From Streptomyces sp. NRRL WC-3605 (GTDB lineage Bacteria > Actinomycetota > Actinomycetes > Streptomycetales > Streptomycetaceae), in the NCBI RefSeq assembly GCF_001509795.1, contig NZ_LLZN01000091.1, positions 186,001-250,000 of the forward strand: a DNA stretch of 64,000 nucleotides, written 5' to 3'. Positions 42,732-53,000 of this stretch are shown one piece after another. A program made the translations under genes and the position numbers. The notes beneath the pieces are model-generated. The model did no database searches, was not told the DNA's origin, and saw nothing but the letters and a program-made list of their open reading frames with translations. Position 1 is the first letter of the stretch. Each line of letters starts with the position of its first letter.

Positions 42732-45518
42732 CTACAGCGCGCCCTTGCGGGTCAGATGGTTGAAGGCCAGCCAGCCGGGGAGCACCGGCAGCCACAGGGT
42801 CAGCAGACGGAACAGCAGCACCGCGGGCGCGGCGACCTCGCTGGGCAGGCCGACGGCGATCAGGCCGACGGTCAGGGTGGCCTCCACGGCGCCCACACCG
42901 CCCGGGGTCGGGGCGGCGGAGCCGAGCGCGTTGCCCGCGAGGAAGACGACGGCCACGCTGGCGATGCTCAGCGAGGTGCCCTCGCTGCCGAACGCCCTGA
43001 TGGAGGCGTCCAGGCACATCACGAAGCAGGCGGTCAGCAGCAGCATGCCGCCGATGCCGGTGACCAGCTTCTGCGGCCGCTGGAGCACGTCGAGCATGCG
43101 CGGCACGACGCCCGCGAACAGCGACCTCACGCGCGTGACGACGAACTTCCGCAGGAACGGCACCGACGTCACGACGAGCACCAGCACCGCCACCGTCAGG
43201 AGACCGGCGATCACCGTGCGGGACGGCGACAGCGAGGGCGTCTTCTCGGTTCCGGTGAGATAGCCGAAGGACAGCAGCATCAGGATGTGGCAGCCGAGCC
43301 CGAACAGCTGGGACGCGCCGACACTCGCCACGGCGAGCCCCGGCCGCACTCCGGCGCGCTGCAGGAAGCGGGTGTTCAGCGCGACGCCGCCGACCGCGGC
43401 CGGTGCGACGATCTTCACGAACGACCCGGCGACCTGCGCCCCCACCGTCCGCCGGAAGGGCACCCGCTCCGGCACGAACCCCAGCAGGGCCATCGCCGCC
43501 GCGAAGTAGCTCAGGGCGGAGAACAGCACGGCCGCGGCCACCCAGCCCCACTGGGCGTTCGCGACGAGCGGGCCGAACTCGATGTGCGTGAGCTGCGTGA
43601 GCAGGAAGTACGCGCCGATGGCGCCCGCGATGAAGCTGATCAGGGTGCGCGGGCGCACCCGCTCCAGCCGGGCCGGCTCGACCGGTGCCTGCGGCCTGAT
43701 GCGCAGCACCTCGTGCCGGATCAGCGTGAGCAGGTCCTCCTCGCGGGCGTCCTCCAGAGCCTCGTCCAGCGCCCGCTTCTCGGCGCGCGCCTGCGCCCGT
43801 ACGGTCTTCTTGTCCAGCTTCTCGGAGTCGACGCCGGTATCGGCGGCGGCCTCCTCGCTGCGGGCCTGCTTGGACAGCCGGGACGCCTCCAGGACCGCGT
43901 CACGCTCACGCTGGGCGCGTTCCCGGGCGAGCCGGCGCAGCGTCGCGCGCGTGGAGCGGCTCAGCGCGATCGGCTGGAGCATGGGCAGGCAGTCGGCCAC
44001 GGCATCGGGGCCGAGGACGCCGACCGCCGAGGCCACGGCACGCTCGGCGCCGACGCGCAGCCCCAGGGTGACCAGCAGCTGGGAGATGTCCATGCGCAGC
44101 AGCAGGCTGTTCGCCGCGATCTCGCCGATCCGCAGGTCGGTGATGATCACCTTGCCGGAACGATCCACCAGGATGGCGTCACCGACGAGCCTGCGGTGTG
44201 CGATACGGCGGGACTGCAGCGCCTTGACCTGCAGCCAGGTGTCGCGCAGCAGATCGTCGGTGATCTCGTCGTCCGCGAGCGAGTCGAGGGTGCGGCCGCC
44301 GGTGTGCTCGTAGACCAGCATCACGGCGTCCGGGCCGAGCTCGGAGGTGGCGATCAGCTTGGGCGCGTTGGCCCCGGCCGCGATGGCCGCGTAGGCGAGC
44401 AGGGCCTCCTGCTCCAGGGCCTGCCGCAGCGACTGGAGGCTGCTGCGGGTGGCGAAGCCGCGCAGCGTGAGGTTGCGCCACGCGCGGTAGAAGAAGCCCT
44501 GCGCCTGCTGCTCCCGGTCGACGACCGTGACGTCCAGCGGAGGGCCGTCCTCCAGGGTGACGAAGTAGCGCCGGCCGCGGTCGGTGGCGGTCTCCTGGGT
44601 GTCGGCGACCTCCTCGCGGGCCGCGCTCACCGGGCGGAACCCGACGTGCCGCAGGCCCGCCATCAGCGTCCGGCCGGTCGGGCGGACGTTGGGGGAACCG
44701 ACCGCGTAGAGCGTGCCGTAGGCGACGGCCCAGCCGATCAGCAGCGTCAGCAGGATCGAGAACGGCGTGGTGTAGCCGGTGACCAGCATCGAGAAGGCGT
44801 ACAGGACCAGGACCGCCCACAGGACCGCGCGCCAGCGGGGTCTGCGGGACATGCCCACGGCCGTCATGTACGCGATGACCGGCGCGAGGTAGCCGTGCAC
44901 CGGGTCGGTGAGCGAGCCGACGTCACCGGGGGAGGGCTGGGTGAGCGCGTCCCGGATGGACTCCGGGGCCGCCCGCGCGACCCACAGGTCTGTGGCGAGT
45001 GTCACCCCGTGCGCGAGGACGGCCGCCAGGACGCCGTCGGCGATGCGCAGCCCGTCCCGCTTGATCAGCCGTTCGATCGCGAAGGCCACCGGGACCAGCA
45101 GGATGGCGATGCTGGAGACCAGACCCGCGAGCTTGCTGAACACGTCGGGCGCCTGCCCGGTGCCCTTGTTGATGTCCTGTTCGAGGCCCGAGGTGGTGCC
45201 GTGCGCGAACGCGGCGATCGCGAGCAGCAGCACGATGCCCAGCACGCCCGCCAGGACCCGGACGAGGTCGGAGGGGCGGTGCACGCGCGCGGGCAGCAGC
45301 GGTTCGTCGCCCTCCACCTCGTCGGCGTGCGCCTCCTCGATGTCCGGGGCAGTGCCCTCGCCGGCCGCGCGGTCCGCGTCGGAACCCCCGCCGGCCTGCT
45401 GTTCCTCGTCGGCGGCGGTCCCTTCCGGGTCCTTGTCGCCGGCGCGCGCGGTGTCAGGGCGCGACGAAGCGCCGGACGTGCTCTCCGCGTCCTCCGGGTG
45501 CACGCCCTGCTGCTTCAT
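42732..45518 (-). CDS. UPF0104 flippase-like protein with embedded kinase-like domain
   Basis: 928 residues. An acidic disordered N-terminus (~1-75) is followed by a first membrane block (~80-290), a soluble domain (~330-620) and a C-terminal UPF0104/lysylphosphatidylglycerol-synthase-type membrane block (~640-928, VRPRTLISFIAGAIGAYFLL onward). The soluble part resembles a protein/aminoglycoside kinase: AHRRLVGDAILVDRSGKVII stands where HxDxxxxN is expected and DLRIGE where DFG is expected, so it is probably a degenerate, non-catalytic kinase. A charged coiled coil follows. ATG 45518 has AAGAGA upstream. It may sense a ligand and gate lipid or lipid-linked sugar flipping; that is inference. 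Confidence 0.82.
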   Translation of the reverse strand: MKQQGVHPEDAESTSGASSRPDTARAGDKDPEGTAADEEQQAGGGSDADRAAGEGTAPDIEEAHADEVEGDEPLLPARVHRPSDLVRVLAGVLGIVLLLAIAAFAHGTTSGLEQDINKGTGQAPDVFSKLAGLVSSIAILLVPVAFAIERLIKRDGLRIADGVLAAVLAHGVTLATDLWVARAAPESIRDALTQPSPGDVGSLTDPVHGYLAPVIAYMTAVGMSRRPRWRAVLWAVLVLYAFSMLVTGYTTPFSILLTLLIGWAVAYGTLYAVGSPNVRPTGRTLMAGLRHVGFRPVSAAREEVADTQETATDRGRRYFVTLEDGPPLDVTVVDREQQAQGFFYRAWRNLTLRGFATRSSLQSLRQALEQEALLAYAAIAAGANAPKLIATSELGPDAVMLVYEHTGGRTLDSLADDEITDDLLRDTWLQVKALQSRRIAHRRLVGDAILVDRSGKVIITDLRIGEIAANSLLLRMDISQLLVTLGLRVGAERAVASAVGVLGPDAVADCLPMLQPIALSRSTRATLRRLARERAQRERDAVLEASRLSKQARSEEAAADTGVDSEKLDKKTVRAQARAEKRALDEALEDAREEDLLTLIRHEVLRIRPQAPVEPARLERVRPRTLISFIAGAIGAYFLLTQLTHIEFGPLVANAQWGWVAAAVLFSALSYFAAAMALLGFVPERVPFRRTVGAQVAGSFVKIVAPAAVGGVALNTRFLQRAGVRPGLAVASVGASQLFGLGCHILMLLSFGYLTGTEKTPSLSPSRTVIAGLLTVAVLVLVVTSVPFLRKFVVTRVRSLFAGVVPRMLDVLQRPQKLVTGIGGMLLLTACFVMCLDASIRAFGSEGTSLSIASVAVVFLAGNALGSAAPTPGGVGAVEATLTVGLIAVGLPSEVAAPAVLLFRLLTLWLPVLPGWLAFNHLTRKGAL

Positions 45519-45704
45519 CGTCTCTTCTTGATCTCGTATCACCAGTCACCGCCCGCACGATGGTGGCATGCCCCACCGACACACAGGGGCATCAGGGTGC
45601 AAACGCGGGGGCGCACAGTCTGCCCGAAGCGTCGCCCCGGAGCGAGGGCTACGCACGGTGGCGGGCGCGTCGCGTTGTCGGTGGCGTGGTGCAGGATGGG
45701 GCGG

Positions 45705-46112
45705 ATGAGCGAGGAGAGCCTTCCGGACGCCGCCCGTCCGCAGCACACGGACGCGCTGCCGGAGCACACGGACGCGCTGCCGGAGTACGCCGAGCGGGTC
45801 CTGGAGGTCGCCGAGCTGATCCCGCCGGGGCGCGTCATGACGTACGGCGACGTGGCGGAGTGGCTGGAGGAGGGCGGGCCTCGTCAGGTGGGCCGGGTGA
45901 TGGCCCTCTACGGGGGTGCCGTCCCGTGGTGGCGGGTGGTCCGCTCGGACGGCGTCCTGCTGCCCGGTCACGAACTGCGGGCACTGGAGCACTACCGCGC
46001 CGAGGGCACGCCTCTGAAGGAGGCGAGCAGGGCAGCCGGGGGCCACCTGCCGCGCCTCGACATGAGACGCGCGCGCTGGGACGGCGGTGGACGCGCACAG
46101 GGTCACACCTGA
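45705..46112 (+). CDS. Alkyltransferase-like (ATL) protein
   Basis: 135 residues. It matches the DNA-binding domain of O6-alkylguanine-DNA alkyltransferases: IPPGRVMTYGDVAEWLEEGG (helix-turn-helix), then GAVPWWRVVRSDG. The acceptor cysteine of PCHRV is replaced by tryptophan (PWWRV), so it cannot accept alkyl groups; ATLs instead flag alkylated bases for nucleotide excision repair. CAGGAT seven bases before ATG 45705 suggests leaderless expression. A 21-bp tandem duplication encodes HTDALPE twice near the start. In mycobacteria an MGMT-like gene (Rv3204, from memory) sits in the same place. Confidence 0.9.
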   Translation: MSEESLPDAARPQHTDALPEHTDALPEYAERVLEVAELIPPGRVMTYGDVAEWLEEGGPRQVGRVMALYGGAVPWWRVVRSDGVLLPGHELRALEHYRAEGTPLKEASRAAGGHLPRLDMRRARWDGGGRAQGHT

Positions 46113-46423
46113 CAGCTTCCGCCATCGGCGGGCCCGCCGTGTGACGCGTGACGCGTTCCGGGGCAGGAGGGCACGTCCGAGGCATGACGTACGTTCGTGA
46201 GGCGAGGGGCACAGGTGCCAGGAGTGACCCGAGGGATGAAGCGGAAGCCCTGCTTCCGTGCTGTCCCCCGGCGTAGCGTCGGCTGCGCGTGTCCCCCTCA
46301 CCCCGCGGTCACCGCCCTCCCCGCGCGGAAGGCGGCCGCCCGAGGCCCCGACCACCGCCTGACGGCGACGGCGCAGCGCGCCGGCGACGACCCCTTGCAC
46401 ACCCACCAGGACCGGCGAACCAC
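46113..46423. other. Intergenic region upstream of adnA
   Basis: 311 bp with no supported gene. The plus strand downstream half is open in the adnA frame from 46289 but lacks conservation. The palindrome ACGTACGT near 46189 is close to GTTCG but does not make an acceptable LexA box. No clear promoter was identified. Confidence 0.4.
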
Positions 46424-49400
46424 GTGAGCTCCTCTTCCTCCACCAGGCGCCTGTCGCACACCCCGGTGCGACAGGGGGCCCGTGGCGCTTACCGGTTGGT
46501 GCGTACCCCTCCGGCCCAGGCGGCTCCCCCTCGTCTTGACGCCGCCCAGCGCTCGGTGGTTGACCACACCGGCGGCCCGATGCTCGTTCTCGCCGGCCCG
46601 GGCACCGGCAAGACCACCACGCTCGTCGAGTCGGTGGCGGCCCGCATCGCGCGCGGGGGCGACCCCGAGCGCATCCTCGTGCTGACGTTCAGCCGCAAGG
46701 CCGCCGTCGAACTGCGCGACCGCATGGCCCTGCGCATCGGCGCCGCCCGCGCGCCCCAGGCCACCACCTTCCACTCGTTCTGCTACGCCCTGGTCCGCGC
46801 CCACCAGGACCACGACCTGTTCGTCGAGCCCCTGCGACTGCTCTCCGGCCCGGAGCAGGACGTGACCGTCCGCGAGCTGCTCGCCGGCCAGCCCGGACTG
46901 GAACGGCTCGGGCTCGCCCATGTGCGCTGGCCGGACGAGCTGCGCGCCTGCCTGACCACCCGAGGCTTCGCCGACGAGGTCCGCGCGGTTCTCGCCCGCA
47001 GCCGCGAGCTGGGCCTCGGCCCCGGCGCCCTCGACGACTTCGCGCGCCGCATCGGCCGCCCCGACTGGCGGGCCGCCGCCTCCTTCCTCGCCGAGTATTT
47101 GGACGTCCTCGACCTCCAGGGCGTCCTCGACTACGCCGAGCTGGTCCACCGCGCGGTCCTGCTCGCCCGGCGGCCCGACGCCGCCGAGGCGCTCGCCGCG
47201 CGGTACGACGCCGTGTACGTCGACGAGTACCAGGACACCGACCCGGCCCAGGTACGGCTGCTGCGCGCCCTCGCAGGCGGCGGCCGCACCCTCGTGGCGT
47301 TCGGCGACCCCGACCAGTCGATCTACACGTTCCGTGGCGCCGACGTGAACGGCATCCTGGAGTTCCCGCACACCTTCCCGCGCGCGGACGGCCGCCCCGC
47401 CCCCGTCGAGGTCCTGCGCACCTCCCGCCGCTCGGGCGCCGCGCTCCTCGCCGCGACCCGGCTGGTGACCCGGCGCATGCCGCTCACCCGGCTCCCGGCC
47501 GACAAAGTCCGCGCCCACCGCGAACTCACCGCGGTCCGCGAGGGCGGCCGGGTGGAGGTCCACACGTACCCGACGGCCGGCACCGAACTGGACAACATCG
47601 CGGACATCCTGCGCCGGGCGCATCTGGAGGACGGCGTCCCCTGGAGCGACATGGCCGTCCTGGTGCGCGCCGGCTCCCGCACCATCCCGACCGTCCGCCG
47701 CGCCCTCACGGCCGCCGGGGTGCCCCTGGACATCGACGGCGACGACCTGCCCCTGCGCCACGAGCCCTCCGTCGCGCCCCTGCTGACGGCCCTGCGCGCG
47801 GTGGCCACGGCGGTGGCGGGGCAGGGACGCGCGGATGAGCGGCAAGGACGCGCGGAGGAGGGGCTAGGACGCGCGGAGGAGCGGCAGGAACTCGCGGAGC
47901 AGGGGCAGGGACTCGCGGAGGAGGGGCCGGGCGAGTCCGGGTCTTCCGTGCCCGCTTCTTCCGGTGACGAGGGGACCGAGCCCGCCCCCTGCTGGCTCGA
48001 CACCGAGACCGCCCTGACGCTGCTCGCCTCCCCGCTGGCCGGCATGGACGCCGCCGACCTGCGCCGCCTCGGACGGGCCCTGCGGGACGAGGAGCGGGCC
48101 GCGGGCAACCCGCTGCCGCCGCCCTCCGACGAACTGCTCGCCCTGGCGCTGGCCGAGCCCGAGCGGCTCGCCGTGCACGACCCCACGTACGCGCGGGGCG
48201 CCCAGCGCCTCGGCGCCCTGCTGCGCACGGCACGCGAGCGCCTCGCGGGCGGCGGTACGGCCGAGGAGGCGCTGTGGGACCTGTGGGAGGGCACCCCGTG
48301 GCCCACCCGCCTGGAACGCGCCGCCCGCCGCGGCGGCGCCGCCGGGCGCAACGCCGACCGCGACCTGGACGCCGTGTGCGCCCTCTTCGCGACGGCGGCG
48401 CGCGCGGAGGAGCGCACCGGCGGCCGGGGCGCCCTGAACTTCCTGGAGGAGATCGACGCCGAGGACATCGCCGCCGACACCCTCACCCGGCGTGCCGTAC
48501 GCCCGGACGCGGTGCGCCTGATGACCGCGCACCGCTCCAAGGGGCTGGAGTGGCGCCTGGTCGTCGTCGCCGGGGTCCAGGAGGGACTGTGGCCCGATCT
48601 GCGCCGCCGCGGCTCGCTCCTGGAGGCCGACCGCATCGGCCGCGACGGGCTCGCCGAACCGCTCACCCCCGGCGCGCTGCTCGCCGAGGAGCGCAGGCTG
48701 TTCTACGTGGCCGCCACACGCGCGCGTGAGCGGCTCGTCGTCACGGCCGTGAAGGCACCCGCCGACGACGGCGACCAGCCGTCCCGGTTCCTCACCGAAC
48801 TCGGCGTGGAACCCGTCGACGTGACCGGCCGCCCCCGCCGCCCGCTGTCCGTGGCCGCCCTCGTCGCCGAACTGCGGGCCACGACGGTCGACCCGCGCGC
48901 GTCGGACGCGCTGCGCCGGGCCGCGGCGCTCCGGCTGGCCCGGCTGGCCGCGCTCGCCGACGACGACGGCCGTCCCCTGGTGCCCGCCGCCCACCCCTAC
49001 CGCTGGTGGGGCATGTTCGAACCCACCGAGTCGAAGGTGCCGCTGCGCGACCGCGACCAGCCCGTGGTGCTGTCCGGCAGCGCCCTGGACCAGCTGGCCA
49101 ACACCTGCTCCCTGCAGTGGTTCCTGGGCCGCGAGGTGAAGGCCGACGCGCCCGCCACCGTCGCCCAGGGCTTCGGCAACGTGGTGCACGTCCTCGCCGA
49201 CGAGGTCGCCTCCGGGCACACACCGGCCGATCTCGCGGTCCTCATGGAACGGCTCGACTCCGTCTGGAACGCCCTCGCCTTCGACGCCCCGTGGAAGTCG
49301 GAGCAGGAGAAGGCCAACGCGCGCGTGGCGCTCGAACGCTTCCTCCGGTGGCATGTGATGGACCGCGCGGGCCGCACGCCGGTGGCCAGCGAACACGACT

Positions 49401-49873
49401 TCGACGTGACGCTGGAGGCGGGCGACTTCGAGGTGCGCATCCGCGGCCAGATGGACCGCGTCGAGGCCGACGCCGACGGACGCGCCTACGTCGTGGACTT
49501 CAAGACCGGCAAGCAGGCGCCCAGCGCGGCCGAGGTGGCCCGCCACCCGCAGCTCGCCGTCTACCAGCTGGCCGTGCGCGAGGGCGCCGTCGACGACGCC
49601 TTCGACGGCGTACGGGCCGAGCCGGGCGGCGCCGAACTCGTCCAGCTGCGTCAGGGCGCCGCCCAGCGGGACGGCGGCGACACGCTGCCCAAGGTGCAGG
49701 CGCAGCAGCCGCTGGACGGCCCGGAGGGGGAGTGGGTCGGCGATCTGCTGGCCACGGCGGCCGGCAAGGTCCTCGACGAGCGGTTCGCGCCCACGGCGGG
49801 CCAGCACTGCACGCACTGCGCGTTCCGCGCGTCGTGCAGCGCGCGCCCGGAGGGGCGGCACGTGGTCGAGTGA
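46424..49873 (+). CDS. adnA: AdnA-type helicase-nuclease subunit
   Basis: 1149 residues. UvrD-like motor: Walker A AGPGTGKTTTLVE (~56), VDEYQDTDPAQ, GDPDQSIYTFRG and TAHRSKGLEWRLVV. The C-terminal RecB-like PD-(D/E)xK nuclease has VVDFKTGKQAP (~1024), and four cysteines (TCSL ~894; CTHCAFRASC at the end) can hold a 4Fe-4S cluster as in AddB/AdnA. With AdnB it resects double-strand breaks. A variable 40-residue insertion (~465-505) is made of GRAEERQ-type heptads. GTG 46424 starts the unit; the start is moderately certain. AdnA/AdnB naming follows mycobacterial gene order. Confidence 0.9.
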   Translation: MSSSSSTRRLSHTPVRQGARGAYRLVRTPPAQAAPPRLDAAQRSVVDHTGGPMLVLAGPGTGKTTTLVESVAARIARGGDPERILVLTFSRKAAVELRDRMALRIGAARAPQATTFHSFCYALVRAHQDHDLFVEPLRLLSGPEQDVTVRELLAGQPGLERLGLAHVRWPDELRACLTTRGFADEVRAVLARSRELGLGPGALDDFARRIGRPDWRAAASFLAEYLDVLDLQGVLDYAELVHRAVLLARRPDAAEALAARYDAVYVDEYQDTDPAQVRLLRALAGGGRTLVAFGDPDQSIYTFRGADVNGILEFPHTFPRADGRPAPVEVLRTSRRSGAALLAATRLVTRRMPLTRLPADKVRAHRELTAVREGGRVEVHTYPTAGTELDNIADILRRAHLEDGVPWSDMAVLVRAGSRTIPTVRRALTAAGVPLDIDGDDLPLRHEPSVAPLLTALRAVATAVAGQGRADERQGRAEEGLGRAEERQELAEQGQGLAEEGPGESGSSVPASSGDEGTEPAPCWLDTETALTLLASPLAGMDAADLRRLGRALRDEERAAGNPLPPPSDELLALALAEPERLAVHDPTYARGAQRLGALLRTARERLAGGGTAEEALWDLWEGTPWPTRLERAARRGGAAGRNADRDLDAVCALFATAARAEERTGGRGALNFLEEIDAEDIAADTLTRRAVRPDAVRLMTAHRSKGLEWRLVVVAGVQEGLWPDLRRRGSLLEADRIGRDGLAEPLTPGALLAEERRLFYVAATRARERLVVTAVKAPADDGDQPSRFLTELGVEPVDVTGRPRRPLSVAALVAELRATTVDPRASDALRRAAALRLARLAALADDDGRPLVPAAHPYRWWGMFEPTESKVPLRDRDQPVVLSGSALDQLANTCSLQWFLGREVKADAPATVAQGFGNVVHVLADEVASGHTPADLAVLMERLDSVWNALAFDAPWKSEQEKANARVALERFLRWHVMDRAGRTPVASEHDFDVTLEAGDFEVRIRGQMDRVEADADGRAYVVDFKTGKQAPSAAEVARHPQLAVYQLAVREGAVDDAFDGVRAEPGGAELVQLRQGAAQRDGGDTLPKVQAQQPLDGPEGEWVGDLLATAAGKVLDERFAPTAGQHCTHCAFRASCSARPEGRHVVE

Positions 49874-50030
49874 CCGCCCTGCCCCGCCCCGTCCCCTCCC
49901 GCCCCACGCTGCCGAACCCGGCCCCCGCGACCGGCGTGACGGATCGCACCACCCGCTCCGACCTGCGCTTCTTCCGCCCCGGGGGGCGATCCGGCACACG
50001 CTGTCAGTGGCCGCCGCTAGCCTTCCTCAG

Positions 50031-53000
50031 GTGCCCGCCCGTATCACCGACCCCGAGCAGCTCAAAGAGCTCCTCGGCATCCCGTTCACCCCGGAGCAGA
50101 CGGCCTGCATCATCGCGCCGCCCGCCCCGCAGGTGATCGTGGCCGGCGCCGGATCGGGCAAGACGACCGTCATGGCGGCCCGCGTGGTCTGGCTGGTCGG
50201 CACCGGCCAGGTCGCGCCGGAACAGGTCCTCGGCCTGACCTTCACCAACAAAGCCGCCGGCGAACTCGCCGAACGCGTCCGCAAGGCCCTCGTCCGGGCC
50301 GGGGTCACCGACCCCGACGCCATCGACCCGGACCGCCCGCCGGGCGAACCGGTGATCTCCACGTACCACGCGTTCGCGGGCCGCCTGCTGACCGACCACG
50401 GCCTGCGCATCGGCCTCGAACCGACCTCCCGGCTGCTCGCGGACGCCACCCGCTACCAGCTCGCCGCGCGCGTGCTGCGCGAGGCCCCCGGCCCCTACCC
50501 GGCCCTCACCCGCTCCTTCGCCGACCTCGTCAGCGACCTGCTCGCCCTCGACGCCGAACTGTCCGAGCACCTCGTGCGCCCCGAGGCGCTGCGCGCCCAC
50601 GACGCCCGGTTGCTGCTCACGCTCCAGGGCACCAAGCTCAGCAACGCCGACCTGCGCAAGGTCCCCGAGGCCGCCGCCGCGCGCCGCGAGCTCGCCGACC
50701 TCGTCGTCCGCTACCGGGCCGCCAAGCGCGAACGGGACCTGCTCGACTTCGGCGACCAGATCGCCCTGTCGGCGCGCCTGGCACAGATGCCCGAGGTCGG
50801 CCGCCTTCTGCGCGAGGAGTTCCGGGTGGTCCTCCTCGACGAGTACCAGGACACGTCCGTCGCCCAGCGCGTCCTCCTCGCCGGGCTGTTCGGCGACGGC
50901 ACCGGCCACCCGGTGACCGCCGTGGGCGACCCCTGTCAGGCGATCTACGGCTGGCGCGGCGCCTCCGTCGCCAACCTCGACGACTTCCCCGAGCACTTCG
51001 CCCACGCCGACGGCCGCCCCGCCACCCGCCAGGCCCTCAGCGAGAACCGCCGCAGCGGCGGCCGCCTCCTCGACCTCGCCAACGGCCTCGCGGAGCCCCT
51101 GCGCGCCCTGCACGCGGGCGTGGAGGCCCTGCGCCCGGCCCCGGGAGCCGAGCGCGACGGCATCGTGCGCTGCGCCCTGCTGAGCACCCACGCCGAGGAG
51201 ATCGACTGGATCGCCGACTCAGTCGCCCACCTGGTGAACACCGGCAAGGCGCCTGGCGAGATCGCCGTCCTGTGCCGTACGGCGACCGACTTCGCGGAGA
51301 TCCAGGCGGCACTCGTCGCCCGGGACGTCCCCGTCGAGGTGGTCGGCCTGTCGGGCCTGCTCCACCTGCCCGAGATCGCCGACCTGGTCGCCGTCTGCGA
51401 GGTCCTCCAGGACCCCGGCGCCAACGCCTCCCTGGTCCGGCTGCTCACCGGCCCGCGCTGGCGCATCGGGCCGCGCGACCTCGCCCTGCTGGGCCGGCGC
51501 GCCCGCCTGCTGGTGTCCCACGCGCGCGTGGACGGCGACGACGACCCCGACCGCCGTCTCGCCGAGGCCGTCGAGGGCATCGACCCGGCCGAGGTGATCT
51601 CCCTCGCGGACGCCCTCGACACGTTCCTGGAGACGCCACTGGACGGCGCCGGGGACGACGACGGGCTGCCCTTCTCGCCGGACGCGCGCGTGCGCTTCGC
51701 CCGGCTCGCCGCCGAGCTGCGCGACCTGCGCCGCTCCCTGTCCGACCCGCTCATGGACGTCCTGCACCGCGTCCTCGCCGTCACCGGCCTGGAGGTCGAG
51801 CTGTCGGCCTCCCCGCACGCGCTCGCCGCCCGGCGCCGCGAGACCCTGTCCAACTTCCTCGACATCGCCGCCTCCTTCGCGGCCGGCGACCACGAGGCCT
51901 CCCTGCTCGCCTTCCTGGCCTTCCTGCGCACCGCCGCCCAGTACGAGAAGGGCCTCGACAACGCCCTGCCGGGCGGCGACAACACCGTCAAGGTGCTCAC
52001 CGCGCACAAGTCCAAGGGCCTGGAGTGGGACGTCGTCGCCGTCCCCGGCCTGGTCACCGGCACCTTCCCCAGCAGCCAGGGCCGTGAGAAGTGGACCGCG
52101 CAGGGCAAGGTCCTCCCGCACGAGCTGCGCGGCGACGCCGACACGCTCCCCGACGTCACCTCCTGGGACTCCCGGGGCCTCAAGTCCTTCCACGAGGCCA
52201 TGAAGGAACACCAGCACACCGAGGAACTGCGCCTCGGCTACGTCACCTTCACCCGACCCCGCTCGCTGCTCCTCGGCTCCGGCCACTGGTGGGGTCCCAG
52301 CCAGAAGAAGCCCCGTGGGCCCTCCGACTTCCTGCTGGCCCTCCACGACCACTGCGCGGCCGGCTACGGCGAGATCGAGGTGTGGGCCGACGAGCCGGCC
52401 GAGGGCGCGGAGAACCCGGCCCTGCTCCGGCAGGGCGCCGAGCACGCCTGGCCCCTGCCCCTGGACGAGACCGCCCTGGCCCGACGCCGCGCGGCCGCCG
52501 AGACGGTCCTCGCGCACCTGGAGAAGCTGGCGTCCCAAGACGACCCAGTCGCGACGCACGACCCCGAGACCTACGACGACCCCGACTGGCCGCCCCCGCC
52601 GGACGAGGACGAGGACCCCGCGTACGGCCCCTTGGGCGACGAGCCCGTGGCCGACGCCCCTGACGCGTCCGGACTCTGGGACGACGCCCCCCTCGACGAG
52701 GCCCCTTTCGAGGACGACGCCTACGACGGCGCCCGCTACGACGACGCCCCGCGCGAGAGAGCCCCCGACGAGGCCGCCCCCGACCCGACCGCCGAACACG
52801 GACGCCCCCGCCCGCCGGAGCCACGGACCCCCGTGCGCCCCTCCATCCCGCACCAGGCGCCGCCGCCGCGCCCCCGCACCTCGGACGACGAACACCTCAC
52901 ACCGGAGGAGGCCCGCACCCTCGCCTCCTGGGACCGCGACCTCGACGCCCTCTCCGGCGAGCTGCTGCGTGCCCGCGCGAGCGTCACGGACGTACCGCTG

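Noticed and set aside
45539..45838. Minus-strand frame opposite the ATL gene
   Set aside because: Cys/Arg/Pro-rich product without motifs; the plus-strand ATL is unambiguous.
46180..46200. Possible LexA box near the adnA upstream region
   Set aside because: Only the right half (GTTCG) fits; the left half does not match CGAAC.
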